A DNA stretch of 64,000 nt, from positions 183,219-247,218 of the forward strand of contig NZ_BBZI01000009.1 of NCBI RefSeq assembly GCF_008974245.1, read 5' to 3'. This DNA is from Streptomyces abyssomicinicus. Its GTDB lineage: Bacteria; Actinomycetota; Actinomycetes; Streptomycetales; Streptomycetaceae. Below are positions 21,212-30,172 of this stretch, in pieces (positions within the stretch are counted from its first letter, which is position 1; each line of letters opens with the position of its first letter). The notes under the pieces are model-generated. The model made no database searches. It was not told the origin of the DNA and saw nothing but the letters and a program-made list of their open reading frames with translations. The position numbers were made by a program, and so were the translations under genes.

Positions 21212-22681
21212 ATGAACCGAAGGACCCGAACCGCGCTCGCGACCGTCGTGGCGGCCGCGCTCACCGGGGGCCTGCTCGCCGTCGCCGGGACGGGCGCCGT
21301 CGCCGCGGACGCCGTGGCGGTCGCGCACCCCGACTTCAACGGGGACGGCGTCGGCGACATCGCCACCCCCGCCGCCTCGACGGTGGCCGGCCACCACACG
21401 GCCGGCCAGGTCGTGATCGTCTACGGGGTGAAGGGCACCGGTCTCACGGCCACGAAGCGGACCGTGATCGGCCAGGACACCCCGGGGGTCCCCGGCACCG
21501 TCGAGTCCGGCGACCGGTTCGGCTGGAGCACCGCCCACGCCGACTTCGACGGCGACGGCTACGACGACCTCGCCGTCTCCTCCGACGCGGAGGACGTGGG
21601 CGACGTGGAGAACGCCGGCATGGTCACCGTCCTCTGGGGCTCCCCCGCCGGACTCAGCGGCAAGGGCGCCGTCAAGCTCGAGAACCCCGCCCCCACCCGG
21701 TTCGCCCGCTGGGGCCACCAGCTGGCGGCCGGCGACTTCGACGGCGACGGGCGGCAGGACCTGGTCGTCGCGGACGACTCCAGCACCATGGTCGTGCTCC
21801 AGGGCGGCATCACCAGGTCCGGAACCTACGGCGACAGGCGGCCGGTGCCCACGCCGCTCATGTCGAGGTACCCGTGGAGCCTCACGGCGGCCGACGTCGA
21901 CGGGGACCACCGCACCGACCTGCTCGTCAACGGCTTCGTCCCCGAGGCCGACGAGTCCTTCTACGGCCTGCCCCGCAACTTCCTGCTGCCCGGTTCGGAA
22001 GCGGGGCCGGACGCCTCCGCCGCCCGGGAACTGCGGCCCGGGCGGTACAGCGCCGTGGGCGACATCAACCGCGACGGTCTCGCCGACGTCGTCAGCGGGA
22101 TGCCGGCGGACGAGTGGACGGACGGCGAGCACATGCCCTACGCGACCGAGGGCGGACAGGTCTGGATCACCTACGGCACCGCGGACGGCACCGGGAGGGT
22201 CCAGGCCGTCGGCCAGGCCACCCCCGGCGTGCCCGGCACCGCCGAGGCCGGCGACCGGTTCGGCAGCTCCGTCGACCTCGGCGACATCGACGGCGACGGC
22301 TACCTCGACCTGGCGGTCGGGGTGCCGGGTGAGGACGTGGGCACCCTCAAGGACAGCGGCAGCGTCGTCGTCCTCCGCGGCGGCCCCTCGGGCCTCGCCA
22401 CGACCGGCGCCCGCTCCTTCCACCAGGACACCTCGGGCGTGCCCGGCACGGGCGAGGCCTATGACTGGTTCGGCACGGACGTGAAGCTGGACGACGTCAA
22501 CGGCGACGGCCGGGCCGACCTGACCGCCGGCAGCGGCGAGAACGACGCCAACGGCAGCATCACCTACCTGCCCTCCGCGGGCGGCGCGATCACCGGCACC
22601 GGCTCCCGCTCGCTCTCCCCGACCGCCCTGGGCGTCCCGACGGCGGACCAGCCGGCGATCGGCGAGCGGTTCACCGACTGA
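21212..22681 (+). CDS. secreted seven-repeat FG-GAP (integrin-like beta-propeller) protein 1
   Basis: 489 residues. Signal peptide (MNRRTRTALATVVAAALTGG ... cleavage near AVAAD) and then seven calcium-loop repeats: DFNGDGVGD, DFDGDGYDD, DFDGDGRQD, DVDGDHRTD, DINRDGLAD, DIDGDGYLD, DVNGDGRAD. Seven repeats suit a closed seven-bladed beta-propeller of the integrin-alpha/FG-GAP type, with Ca2+ bound in each loop. Pairs of TPGVPGT and DRFG motifs mark the blade edges. No cysteine, membrane anchor or enzyme domain is seen; the C-terminus ends GERFTD like its paralogues. GGGGGAG lies before the ATG. First of five tandem paralogues; likely a surface or matrix protein, ligand unknown. Confidence 0.88.
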   Translation: MNRRTRTALATVVAAALTGGLLAVAGTGAVAADAVAVAHPDFNGDGVGDIATPAASTVAGHHTAGQVVIVYGVKGTGLTATKRTVIGQDTPGVPGTVESGDRFGWSTAHADFDGDGYDDLAVSSDAEDVGDVENAGMVTVLWGSPAGLSGKGAVKLENPAPTRFARWGHQLAAGDFDGDGRQDLVVADDSSTMVVLQGGITRSGTYGDRRPVPTPLMSRYPWSLTAADVDGDHRTDLLVNGFVPEADESFYGLPRNFLLPGSEAGPDASAARELRPGRYSAVGDINRDGLADVVSGMPADEWTDGEHMPYATEGGQVWITYGTADGTGRVQAVGQATPGVPGTAEAGDRFGSSVDLGDIDGDGYLDLAVGVPGEDVGTLKDSGSVVVLRGGPSGLATTGARSFHQDTSGVPGTGEAYDWFGTDVKLDDVNGDGRADLTAGSGENDANGSITYLPSAGGAITGTGSRSLSPTALGVPTADQPAIGERFTD

Positions 22682-22721
22682 CAGGGCCGACGCACCCGTT
22701 CACTCCTCGCTCACCTTCCGT

Positions 22722-22754
22722 ACAACCATTCGCACGCGTCGCCGGTCTTGATCA
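22722..22754 (+). promoter_or_regulatory. ECF-type promoter candidate, FG-GAP gene 2
   Basis: ACAACC-N17-GTCTTGATCA; GTC is 91 bp before the ATG at 22836. Identical in both boxes to the copy before gene 3. Confidence 0.75.
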
Positions 22755-22835
22755 CCGTCCGGACGATCGCGCCGGACGTCCTCTGCGCGGAACGGCCCCC
22801 CGAACCGGCCCTTCCGCCGGCCATGGAGAACACAC

Positions 22836-24299
22836 ATGCACCGTAGGACCCGCACCACTCTCGCGACCGTCGCCGCCGCCGCGGTGACCGGCGGGCTGCT
22901 CACCTTCACGGCCGCGTCCACCGCCGTCGCGGTCGACGGCACGGTTGCCTCGCAGGCCGACTTCAACAACGACGGCATCGGCGACGTGGCCACCTCGGCC
23001 TCCGGGGCGTACGTCGGCGGCAACAGCCAGGCCGGCCAGGTGGTCGTCGCCTACGGCGCGCAGGGCACCGGGCTGACGGCCGCCAAGCGCTCCGTCATCA
23101 GCCAGGACACCTCCGGCGTCCCGGGCGGCGCCGAGGCCGGCGACGCGTTCAGCAGTGACACCGCCTACGCCGACTTCGACGGCGACGGCTACGACGACCT
23201 GGCGGTCGGCGCGCCCGGCGAGGACCTCGGCAGCGACAAGGACGGTGGCATGGTCACCATCCTGTGGGGTTCCGCCTCCGGTCTCACCGGCAAGGGCGCC
23301 GTCGAGATCGCCGACCCGGCGGCCGGCTCCCACGACCAGTGGGGCCGCCTGCTCGCGGCCGGCGACTTCGACGGCGACGGCCGTCAGGACCTGGCCGTCG
23401 GCACCAGCAAGAGCAAGCTGTACGTGTTCAAGGGCGGCATCTCCCGGACCGGCACCTACGGCAGCCGCCAGACGGTCCAGGCGCCGATCATGGCCGCCTA
23501 CCCGCCGGAGAACCTCACCGCGGGCGACGTCAACGGCGACGCCACCACCGACCTGGTGGTCAGCGGCCCCGAGCCGGTCGACGGCTGGACCCGCAACTTC
23601 CTGCTGTTCGGCGGTGCTTCCGGCCTCGACGCCTCCAGCTTCCAGGAGCTGCGCCCCGGCGTGATCAGCGGCATCGGCGACATCGACAACGACGGCTTCG
23701 GCGACGTCGTCAGCGGCGCCAGCTGGAACGCGGTCGAGAGCGGCCTGGACGTCCCCTACGCCGCCAAGGGCGGCAAGGTCTGGATCACCTACGGCAGCGA
23801 GTACGGCGTCGGGACGGTCCAGGGCATCACCCAGGACACCTCCGGCGTCCCCGGCTCCAGCGAGACCAACGACATGTTCGGCTACGAGCTGGACCTCGGC
23901 GACGTCAACGGTGACGGCTTCCTCGACCTGGTTATCGGGGTGGCCGGCGAGAACATCGACAGCTTCACCGACACCGGTTCCGTCATCGTGCTCTACGGCA
24001 GCGCCGACGGCATCAGCGGCACCGGCGCCCAGTCCTTCCACCAGGACACGGCCGGCGTCCCCGGCGGCAACGAGAAGTACGACATGTTCGGCATGGACGT
24101 GAAGCTGGACGACGTCAACGGCGACGGCAAGGCCGACCTGACCGTCGGCAGCGGCGAGAACGACGGCAACGGCGCCCTCGCCTACCTGCCCTCCGACGGC
24201 AGCCGGATCACCGCCACCGGCTCCCGCTCGATCTCCCCGACGGCGCTCGGCGTCGCCACCACCGGCCACCCCTTGGTCGGTGCCAACTTCGCGGACTGA
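22836..24299 (+). CDS. secreted seven-repeat FG-GAP protein 2
   Basis: 487 residues. Signal peptide (MHRRTRTTLATVAAAAVTGG) with cleavage near TAVAVDG. Seven loops: DFNNDGIGD, DFDGDGYDD, DFDGDGRQD, DVNGDATTD, DIDNDGFGD, DVNGDGFLD, DVNGDGKAD. The fourth lacks the last Asp/Gly pattern of a strong Ca2+ loop. The sequence between loops is closely alignable with gene 1 and gene 3, including QDTSGVPG and FHQDTAGVPGGNEKYD. No cysteines. It has its own promoter-like element and an imperfect hairpin with TGTTT at its end, so it is probably monocistronic. Confidence 0.88.
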   Translation: MHRRTRTTLATVAAAAVTGGLLTFTAASTAVAVDGTVASQADFNNDGIGDVATSASGAYVGGNSQAGQVVVAYGAQGTGLTAAKRSVISQDTSGVPGGAEAGDAFSSDTAYADFDGDGYDDLAVGAPGEDLGSDKDGGMVTILWGSASGLTGKGAVEIADPAAGSHDQWGRLLAAGDFDGDGRQDLAVGTSKSKLYVFKGGISRTGTYGSRQTVQAPIMAAYPPENLTAGDVNGDATTDLVVSGPEPVDGWTRNFLLFGGASGLDASSFQELRPGVISGIGDIDNDGFGDVVSGASWNAVESGLDVPYAAKGGKVWITYGSEYGVGTVQGITQDTSGVPGSSETNDMFGYELDLGDVNGDGFLDLVIGVAGENIDSFTDTGSVIVLYGSADGISGTGAQSFHQDTAGVPGGNEKYDMFGMDVKLDDVNGDGKADLTVGSGENDGNGALAYLPSDGSRITATGSRSISPTALGVATTGHPLVGANFAD

Positions 24300-24316
24300 C
24301 GCGCTGGTTGATTGTT

Positions 24317-24360
24317 CCCGGGGCCGGGCGCCGCAGTGGCGTCCCGGCCCCCGGGTGTTT
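24317..24360 (+). terminator. hairpin terminator after FG-GAP gene 2
   Basis: Imperfect stem (CCCGGGGCCGGGCGCC against GGCGTCCCGGCCCCCGGG), 5-nt loop, then TGTTT. Confidence 0.65.
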
Positions 24361-24393
24361 ATCGATCCGTTACCCCACATCCACAACTTCCGT

Positions 24394-24426
24394 ACAACCA
24401 TTCCCGCCCGTACCCGGTCTTGATCA
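24394..24426 (+). promoter_or_regulatory. ECF-type promoter candidate, FG-GAP gene 3
   Basis: ACAACC-N17-GTCTTGATCA; GTC is 87 bp before the ATG at 24504. Confidence 0.75.
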
Positions 24427-24503
24427 ACGCCGGTCACGCTTGGCCGGCCTTGTTCTCCCGGGGACGCGTCACCATGCTCCCCGCGTGGCATTGGGGAATC
24501 CAC

Positions 24504-25985
24504 ATGCACAAGAAGACCCGCACCGCCCTCGCGGCGGTGGCCGCGGCTGCGCTGACCGGTGGGCTGCTGACCTTCGCCGCCTCCACGGCCGTCGCCGCGG
24601 ACGGCACCCTGGTCGCCAAGGCCGACTTCAACAAGGACAAGAAGGGCGACATCGCCACGACCGCCGCCTGGGCCCACGTGGGCGGCAAGGCGAACGCCGG
24701 TCAGGTCGTCGCCCTCTACGGCACCAGCACGGGCGTCAACTCGACCAAGCGCACGGTGATCAGCCAGGACACCTCCGGTGTCCCGGGCGCGGCCGAGGTC
24801 GACGACCTGTTCGGCTACGAGACGGCCTACGGCGACTTCAACGGCGACGGCTACGACGACCTCGCGGTCGGCGCGCCCGGCGAGGCGACCACCGCCGGCG
24901 AGCTCGCCGGATCGGTCACCCTGCTCTGGGGCACCGCCTCGGGCATCACCGGCACCAGCGCCGTCACCGTCAAGGACCCGGCCGCCGGCGCGGACCGCAT
25001 CTGGGGCTACACCCTGGCCGCCGGCGACTTCGACGGCGACGGCAGGACGGACCTCGCGATCGGCGGGGCCGACACCACCCTGTTCGTCTACAAGGGCGGC
25101 TTCACCAAGACCGGCGGCACCGGCGGTTACTACGCCGTCGACCTCCCGCTCTACGAGGGCGCGTGGAAGCTGCACGCGGGCGACGTGAACAACGACCGGG
25201 CCACCGACCTGGTCGTCAACGGCGACGCCCTGCCCGACCTCGACGCCCCGACGGAGGAGCTCGAGAGCTACGTCCCGGAGCAGAACACCCTGCTCTTCGG
25301 CAGCGCCTCCGGCCTCACCGCCGCGGGCCACCAGTCGCTGCGTCCGGGTCTGATCACCGGCATCGGCGACATCAACGGCGACAAGTTCGGCGACATCGTC
25401 AGCGGCTTCAGCTGGAACGAGGAGCTGGGCGGCGAGACGATCCCCTACGGCGCCAAGGGCGGCAAGGTCTGGATCTCCTACGGCTCCGCCACCGGCGTCG
25501 GCAAGATCGCCGGCATCACCCAGGACACCTCCGGCGTCCCCGGCTCCAGCGAGACCGACGACGGCTTCGGCGCCTCCCTGGACCTCGGCAACGTCAACGG
25601 CGACGCCTACCTCGACCTGGTGGTCGGCGTGCCCGGTGAGGACGTCGACGGTGTGGACGAGACCGGCTCCCTCGTGGTGCTCTACGGCACCGCCTCCGGC
25701 ATCACCGGCACCGGCGCCCAGTCCTTCCACCAGGGCACGGCCGGCGTCCCCGGCGGCAACGAGTGGGGCGACTGGCTCGGCATCGACGTCAAGCTGGACG
25801 ACGTCACCGGTGACGGCAAGGCCGACCTGATCGCCGGTTCCGACGAGAACGGCAACGGCGCGGTGCTCTACATGCCCGCCTCCGGCTCCAAGATCACCGC
25901 GACGGGCTCGCGCTCGATCTCCCCGACCTCGGTCGGCGTCTCCACCGCCGAGTACCCGGGCTTCGGCTGGACCTTCGCCGACTGA
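24504..25985 (+). CDS. secreted seven-repeat FG-GAP protein 3
   Basis: 493 residues. ATG with GGGGAAT just upstream; an open frame extends further left but the signal peptide begins here (MHKKTRTALAAVAAAALTGG, cleavage near TAVAADG). Seven loops: DFNKDKKGD, DFNGDGYDD, DFDGDGRTD, DVNNDRATD, DINGDKFGD, NVNGDAYLD, DVTGDGKAD. Several lack the conserved Gly or first Asp, so fewer than seven may hold Ca2+. It carries a longer insertion between loops 4 and 5 (residues about 240-262, acidic, LPDLDAPTEELESYVPE) than its paralogues. No cysteines. Ends in a perfect hairpin terminator. Confidence 0.88.
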   Translation: MHKKTRTALAAVAAAALTGGLLTFAASTAVAADGTLVAKADFNKDKKGDIATTAAWAHVGGKANAGQVVALYGTSTGVNSTKRTVISQDTSGVPGAAEVDDLFGYETAYGDFNGDGYDDLAVGAPGEATTAGELAGSVTLLWGTASGITGTSAVTVKDPAAGADRIWGYTLAAGDFDGDGRTDLAIGGADTTLFVYKGGFTKTGGTGGYYAVDLPLYEGAWKLHAGDVNNDRATDLVVNGDALPDLDAPTEELESYVPEQNTLLFGSASGLTAAGHQSLRPGLITGIGDINGDKFGDIVSGFSWNEELGGETIPYGAKGGKVWISYGSATGVGKIAGITQDTSGVPGSSETDDGFGASLDLGNVNGDAYLDLVVGVPGEDVDGVDETGSLVVLYGTASGITGTGAQSFHQGTAGVPGGNEWGDWLGIDVKLDDVTGDGKADLIAGSDENGNGAVLYMPASGSKITATGSRSISPTSVGVSTAEYPGFGWTFAD

Positions 25986-26005
25986 CACCCGGCACCGCTC
26001 CCTCC

Positions 26006-26042
26006 CCCGGCCGGGGCGCCGCACCGCGGCGCCCCGGCCGGG
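26006..26042 (+). terminator. hairpin terminator after FG-GAP gene 3
   Basis: Perfect 17-bp stem (CCCGGCCGGGGCGCCGC and complement) with a 3-nt loop, 20 bp past the stop. Confidence 0.85.
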
Positions 26043-26134
26043 TCCGTCTCCGCCACCCTCCACCGCCGCCCGCCTCCCCTCGACCGGCCTCGCTCCGGCG
26101 CTCCGACGGCACCTCAGTCCGTATCCGCCGCCTC

Positions 26135-26354
26135 CGGCCTCATTCGCCCCTCCGGGCGGCACCCCGGGCCCACATCCGCCGCCCCCACCGCTCCGGCCCC
26201 GGCCGCACCCCCGCAGCACTCGCCGCGCCCGCCCGTCTTCCTCCGCCCCAACCCATAACCGCGACCCCCGGCCTCATTCGCCCCTCCGGGCGGCACCCCG
26301 GGCCCACATCCGCCGCCCCCACCGCTGCGGCCCCGGCCGCACCCCCGTAGCACT
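26135..26354. repeat. 86-bp tandem-spaced direct duplication in a long C-rich leader region
   Basis: Positions 26135-26220 and 26269-26354 are near-identical (two visible substitutions, including CTCCGG/CTGCGG and CGCAG/CGTAG), offset by 134 bp. Further degenerate copies of CCGCACTCGCC/CCGCCGCC blocks flank them. The whole 25986-26738 gap is C-rich on the plus strand and shows no convincing gene; its right part holds the promoter element of FG-GAP gene 4. Confidence 0.8.
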
Positions 26355-26498
26355 CCCGCCCCTTCCCGGTCCGCCCCGGGCGGCACCTAAGCCGTGTCCG
26401 CCGCCCTGGCCGCACTCGCCGCTCCCGCCGCACTCGCCCACCTCCGCCCCTCCCGGTCCGCCCCGGCGCACCCCGGCCGTCTCCGCCGCCCCGGCCGT

Positions 26499-26531
26499 AC
26501 AACCCGCACCACCCGTCGCGTGTCTCACCAA
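26499..26531 (+). promoter_or_regulatory. ECF-type promoter candidate, FG-GAP gene 4
   Basis: ACAACC-N17-GTCTCACCAA; 217 bp before the ATG, farther than in the other copies, implying a leader of about 200 nt. Confidence 0.6.
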
Positions 26532-26738
26532 CGCCGGACGGACCCCGTCCGGCCGCCCCGGCCGCCCCGGCCGGCCTCCCGCTCCGCCCCGTCCCGCACC
26601 CCTGCGGCGTCCATGGGGCGCCCGCTCCGCACCGCCGCACCGCCGGCCGACCCCGGTGGACGGCCGCACCGGCCCCACCCGCTCCGCCCCGGCCCCGGCC
26701 GGCCCGAACACCACGCGCCCGAGCGCGTCAGGAGGACC

Positions 26739-28229
26739 ATGAACCACAGAACACGCACCGCCCTGGCGACCGCCGCCGCGGCCGTGCTCACCGGCGGCCT
26801 GCTCACCGTGGCGACCGCCACCACCGCGGTCGCCGCCGACTCGGCCACCGTGCTGCGGCCGGACTTCAACTGCGACGGGAAGGGCGACGTCGTCACCGGC
26901 GCGATGCTGGCGCACGTCGGCGGCAAGGCGGAGGCCGGCCAGATCGTCGCCCTCTACGGCAGCGGCACCGGGATATCCGCCACCAAGCGCACCGTCATCA
27001 GCCAGGACACGGCCGGAGTGCCCGGCGCCGCCGAGGCCGGGGACCGCTTCGGCCTGGACACCGCCTTCGGCGACTTCGACAAGGACGGCTGCGACGACCT
27101 CGCGGTCGGCGCGCCCGGCGAGGACGTGTCCGGCGACGCGGACGCCGGCTCGGTCACCATCCTGTGGGGTTCCGCCTCCGGGCTGACCGGCAGTGGCTCC
27201 ATCACCGTGAAGGACCCGGCCTCCAGCTCCCACGACCAGTGGGGCAACACCCTCGCGATCGGCGACTTCGACCGCGACGGCAAGGCCGACCTCGCGGCCA
27301 CGACCACCAAGACCAAGCTGTACGTCTACCGGGGCGGCATCACCAGGGCCGGTGCCACCGGCGGCTGGTACGGCGTCGTCACGCCGCTCTACACCGGGCA
27401 GCCCGACCCGCAGGAGGACATCCCGCCGATCAACATCCACGCCGGGGACGTCACCGGGGACGGCGCCACCGACCTGGTCGTCGACGGCATGGAGTTCGAC
27501 GAGTACGACGGCTACCCGCACAACTACCTGTTCCTCGGCGGCAAGTCCGGCCTCCAGGCGGAAAGCTACCAGGAGCTGCGCCCCGGCGTCGTCACCGCGA
27601 TCGGCGACATCGACCGGGACGGCTTCGGCGACATCGTCAGCGGCGCCGAGTGGAACGAGTCCGACGGGTACGGCGCCACCCCGTACGGCGCCCGCGGCGG
27701 CCAGGTCTGGATCACCTACGGCACCGGCACCGGCGTCGACGAGATCACCGCCATCAACCAGGACACCTCCGGCGTCCCCGGGGCCTCCGAGACCGACGAC
27801 CGGTTCGGCTTCGAGCTGGACCTCGGCGACGTCAACAAGGACGGTTACCTCGACCTCGCGGTCGGCGTCCCCGGCGAGGACGTCGACGGCTACGAGGACG
27901 CCGGCAGCATCGTCGTCCTCTACGGCTCCGCCGACGGCATCACCGGCGCCGGCTCGCAGTCCTTCCACCAGGACACGGCCGGCTTCCCCGGCGGCAACGA
28001 GAACAACGACAACCTGGGCATGGACGTGAAGCTCGACGACGTCACCGGCGACGGCCGCGCCGACCTGGTCGCCGGCTCCTGGGAGAACGACAACGGCTCG
28101 GTGGTCTACCTGCCGGTGAACACCACCACCGGCAAGATCACCACCACCGGCTCCCGCTCCCTCTCCCCCACCGCCGTCGGTGTCTCCACCTCCGGCTACC
28201 CGGGCTTCGGCATCAACTTCGCCGACTGA
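26739..28229 (+). CDS. secreted seven-repeat FG-GAP protein 4
   Basis: 496 residues. AGGAGG sits immediately before the ATG; signal peptide MNHRTRTALATAAAAVLTGG with cleavage near TAVAADS. Seven loops: DFNCDGKGD, DFDKDGCDD, DFDRDGKAD, DVTGDGATD, DIDRDGFGD, DVNKDGYLD, DVTGDGRAD. It is the only paralogue with cysteines, exactly two, one in loop 1 and one at loop 2, which could form a disulfide between neighbouring blades. An extra acidic stretch (QPDPQEDIPPINIH) precedes loop 4. It ends like the others (FGINFAD), followed by a perfect 18-bp hairpin terminator. Confidence 0.88.
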   Translation: MNHRTRTALATAAAAVLTGGLLTVATATTAVAADSATVLRPDFNCDGKGDVVTGAMLAHVGGKAEAGQIVALYGSGTGISATKRTVISQDTAGVPGAAEAGDRFGLDTAFGDFDKDGCDDLAVGAPGEDVSGDADAGSVTILWGSASGLTGSGSITVKDPASSSHDQWGNTLAIGDFDRDGKADLAATTTKTKLYVYRGGITRAGATGGWYGVVTPLYTGQPDPQEDIPPINIHAGDVTGDGATDLVVDGMEFDEYDGYPHNYLFLGGKSGLQAESYQELRPGVVTAIGDIDRDGFGDIVSGAEWNESDGYGATPYGARGGQVWITYGTGTGVDEITAINQDTSGVPGASETDDRFGFELDLGDVNKDGYLDLAVGVPGEDVDGYEDAGSIVVLYGSADGITGAGSQSFHQDTAGFPGGNENNDNLGMDVKLDDVTGDGRADLVAGSWENDNGSVVYLPVNTTTGKITTTGSRSLSPTAVGVSTSGYPGFGINFAD

Positions 28230-28245
28230 CCGGCCCTCCGGGAGA

Positions 28246-28285
28246 CGACCCCCGGCGGGGCACGACGGTGCCCCGCCGGGGGTCG
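28246..28285 (+). terminator. hairpin terminator after FG-GAP gene 4
   Basis: Perfect 18-bp stem (CGACCCCCGGCGGGGCAC and complement) with a GACG loop. Confidence 0.85.
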
Positions 28286-28390
28286 CGTGCGTCCGCGGCA
28301 CACCCACCGCGGCTCCCGTGTGATCTCCCCCACCTCGGCGGGCGTCGTGCCGGCATCGTCCAGCAGAAAGTCGTCCGGAAGGAAGTGGAG

Positions 28391-28423
28391 GCAACCATTC
28401 CGCGCGTCCCGATGTCTTGATCA
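28391..28423 (+). promoter_or_regulatory. ECF-type promoter candidate, FG-GAP gene 5
   Basis: GCAACC-N17-GTCTTGATCA; GTC is 85 bp before the TTG start at 28499. One substitution in the -35 box relative to the other five copies. Confidence 0.7.
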
Positions 28424-28498
28424 CCGGCAGGCGTCACGTCCGCCGGCCGCGGTCCACGGGACCGCGTGCCGTTCCATCGGGGAATCGAGGAGTTCACA

Positions 28499-29947
28499 TT
28501 GCGTCCCAGTACCCGCACCGCCCTGGCGGCCCTCGTCTCGGTCGCCCTCACCGGCGGCCTGCTGACCCTCACCGCCTCCTCCGCGGCCGCGGCCGACGGC
28601 ACGGCGGTGGCCAAGGCCGATTTCAACGGTGACGGCAAGGGCGACGTCGCGGCCAACGCCGCGACCGCGTACGTCTCGGGCCACGCCGAGGCCGGCCAGA
28701 TCGCGGTGCTCTACGGCGCCTCGGGCGGTGTGACCGCCACCAACCGCACGCTGATCAGCCAGGACACGGCCGGAGTACCCGGCGCGGCCGAGCCCGGGGA
28801 CGAGTTCGGGGCCCAGCTGGCCTACGGCGACTTCAACGGCGACGGCTACGACGACCTCGCCGCCTCCGCCCCCGGCGAGGACGTCGGCGACACGGCGGAC
28901 GCCGGTTCCGTCACCCTCCTGTGGGGCTCCCCCTCGGGTCTCACCGGCACGGGCTCGGTCACCGTCGCCAACCCGGCCGACGGGGTCAAGTGGGGCACGG
29001 CCCTGGTGGCCGGGGACTTCGACGGCGACCGCCGCGACGACCTGGTCGTCTCCGACCGCGACCGGATCGTCCAGTTCCTCAAGGGCGGCTTCTCGGCGTC
29101 CGGGGAACCGGCCGCCCACCACCCGCTGCGCGTGCCGGCCGACTACTACCCGTGGACGCTCACCGCGGGGGACGTGAACGGCGACGGCTCCACCGACCTG
29201 GTGTCCTCCGGCAGCTACCTGTCGAAGCCGGAGGACGGCAACGACAACCTGCTCTTCCTGGGCGGCCCGGACGGCCCCGCCTCCCCGCAGGCCAAGGAGC
29301 TGCGCTCCGGCTGGGTCACCGCCATCGGCGACATCGACCGGGACGGTTACGGCGACATCGTGAGCAACACCGGCGCCACCGAGGACCTGGACGGCGACCC
29401 GGTCCCGTACACCCACGTCGGCGGCCAGATATGGATCACCTACGGCTCCGCCGACGGCAACGGCCGGCTCCAGGCCGTCAACCAGGACACGGCCGGCGTG
29501 CCCGGCGCCGCCGAGGAGTCCGACGGCTTCGGCCTCGCCCTCGACCTCGGGGACGTCGACAAGGACGGCTACCTCGACCTCGCCGCCGGAGTCCCGCAGG
29601 AGGACGTCGACGGCGTCGAGTACGCCGGCAGCGTGGTCGTCCTCCGCGGCACCGCGAACGGTCTCACCGGCACCGGCGCGCAGGTCTTCCACCAGAACAC
29701 CGCGGACGTCCCCGGCGAGAACGAGCACTGGGACCGCTTCGGCATCGAGGTGAAGCTGGACGACGTCACCGGCGACGGCCGCGCCGACCTGCTGGCCGGC
29801 ACCTTCGAGAACGACAACGGCGGCATCGTCCAGCTCGTCTCCGACGGCACGAAGATCACCGCCACCGGCTCCCGGTCCCTCTCCCCGACCGCCCTCGGCG
29901 TCTCCACCAGCGGCGCCCCGCGGCTCGGGCACGCCTTCGCGGACTGA
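28499..29947 (+). CDS. secreted seven-repeat FG-GAP protein 5 (TTG start)
   Basis: 482 residues. I choose TTG at 28499: GAGGAG lies about 7 nt upstream, and the resulting MRPSTRTALAALVSVALTGG aligns residue for residue with the paralogues (M, three residues, TRTAL). The upstream ATG at 28466 would add residues absent from all of them. Cleavage near SAAAADG. Seven loops: DFNGDGKGD, DFNGDGYDD, DFDGDRRDD, DVNGDGSTD, DIDRDGYGD, DVDKDGYLD, DVTGDGRAD. No cysteines. Last of the tandem set and the most diverged in the segment between loops 3 and 4. Confidence 0.85.
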   Translation: MRPSTRTALAALVSVALTGGLLTLTASSAAAADGTAVAKADFNGDGKGDVAANAATAYVSGHAEAGQIAVLYGASGGVTATNRTLISQDTAGVPGAAEPGDEFGAQLAYGDFNGDGYDDLAASAPGEDVGDTADAGSVTLLWGSPSGLTGTGSVTVANPADGVKWGTALVAGDFDGDRRDDLVVSDRDRIVQFLKGGFSASGEPAAHHPLRVPADYYPWTLTAGDVNGDGSTDLVSSGSYLSKPEDGNDNLLFLGGPDGPASPQAKELRSGWVTAIGDIDRDGYGDIVSNTGATEDLDGDPVPYTHVGGQIWITYGSADGNGRLQAVNQDTAGVPGAAEESDGFGLALDLGDVDKDGYLDLAAGVPQEDVDGVEYAGSVVVLRGTANGLTGTGAQVFHQNTADVPGENEHWDRFGIEVKLDDVTGDGRADLLAGTFENDNGGIVQLVSDGTKITATGSRSLSPTALGVSTSGAPRLGHAFAD

Positions 29948-30004
29948 GACCGCCGGCCCCGTCTCTCCCGGTCCCGCCCGCCCCGTCTCTCCCGGTCCCG
30001 CCCG

Positions 30005-30043
30005 CCCCGCCTCCCCCGGTCCGCGCGGCCCGGGGAGGCGGGG
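30005..30043 (+). terminator. hairpin terminator after FG-GAP gene 5
   Basis: 12-bp perfect stem (CCCCGCCTCCCC and complement). It lies next to two or three direct copies of CCGTCTCTCCCGGTCCCGCC in 29950-30010. Confidence 0.65.
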
Positions 30044-30172
30044 CCCCGGCAGCCCTGGACCGCGCCTGGCCTCAGGGTTCCCCCTTACGGGATGTCACAT
30101 CTCGGCAGCAAAGCCGTCCCCATCCCCCACGTCCGCACCCGTCCGCCCGCCGGAGCAGGTACGTTCGAAGGC

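Noticed and set aside
22752..26219. 1,155-codon minus-strand frame antisense to three FG-GAP genes
   Set aside because: It persists because the FG-GAP repeats have similar codon patterns; the plus-strand proteins have signal peptides, motifs and promoters.
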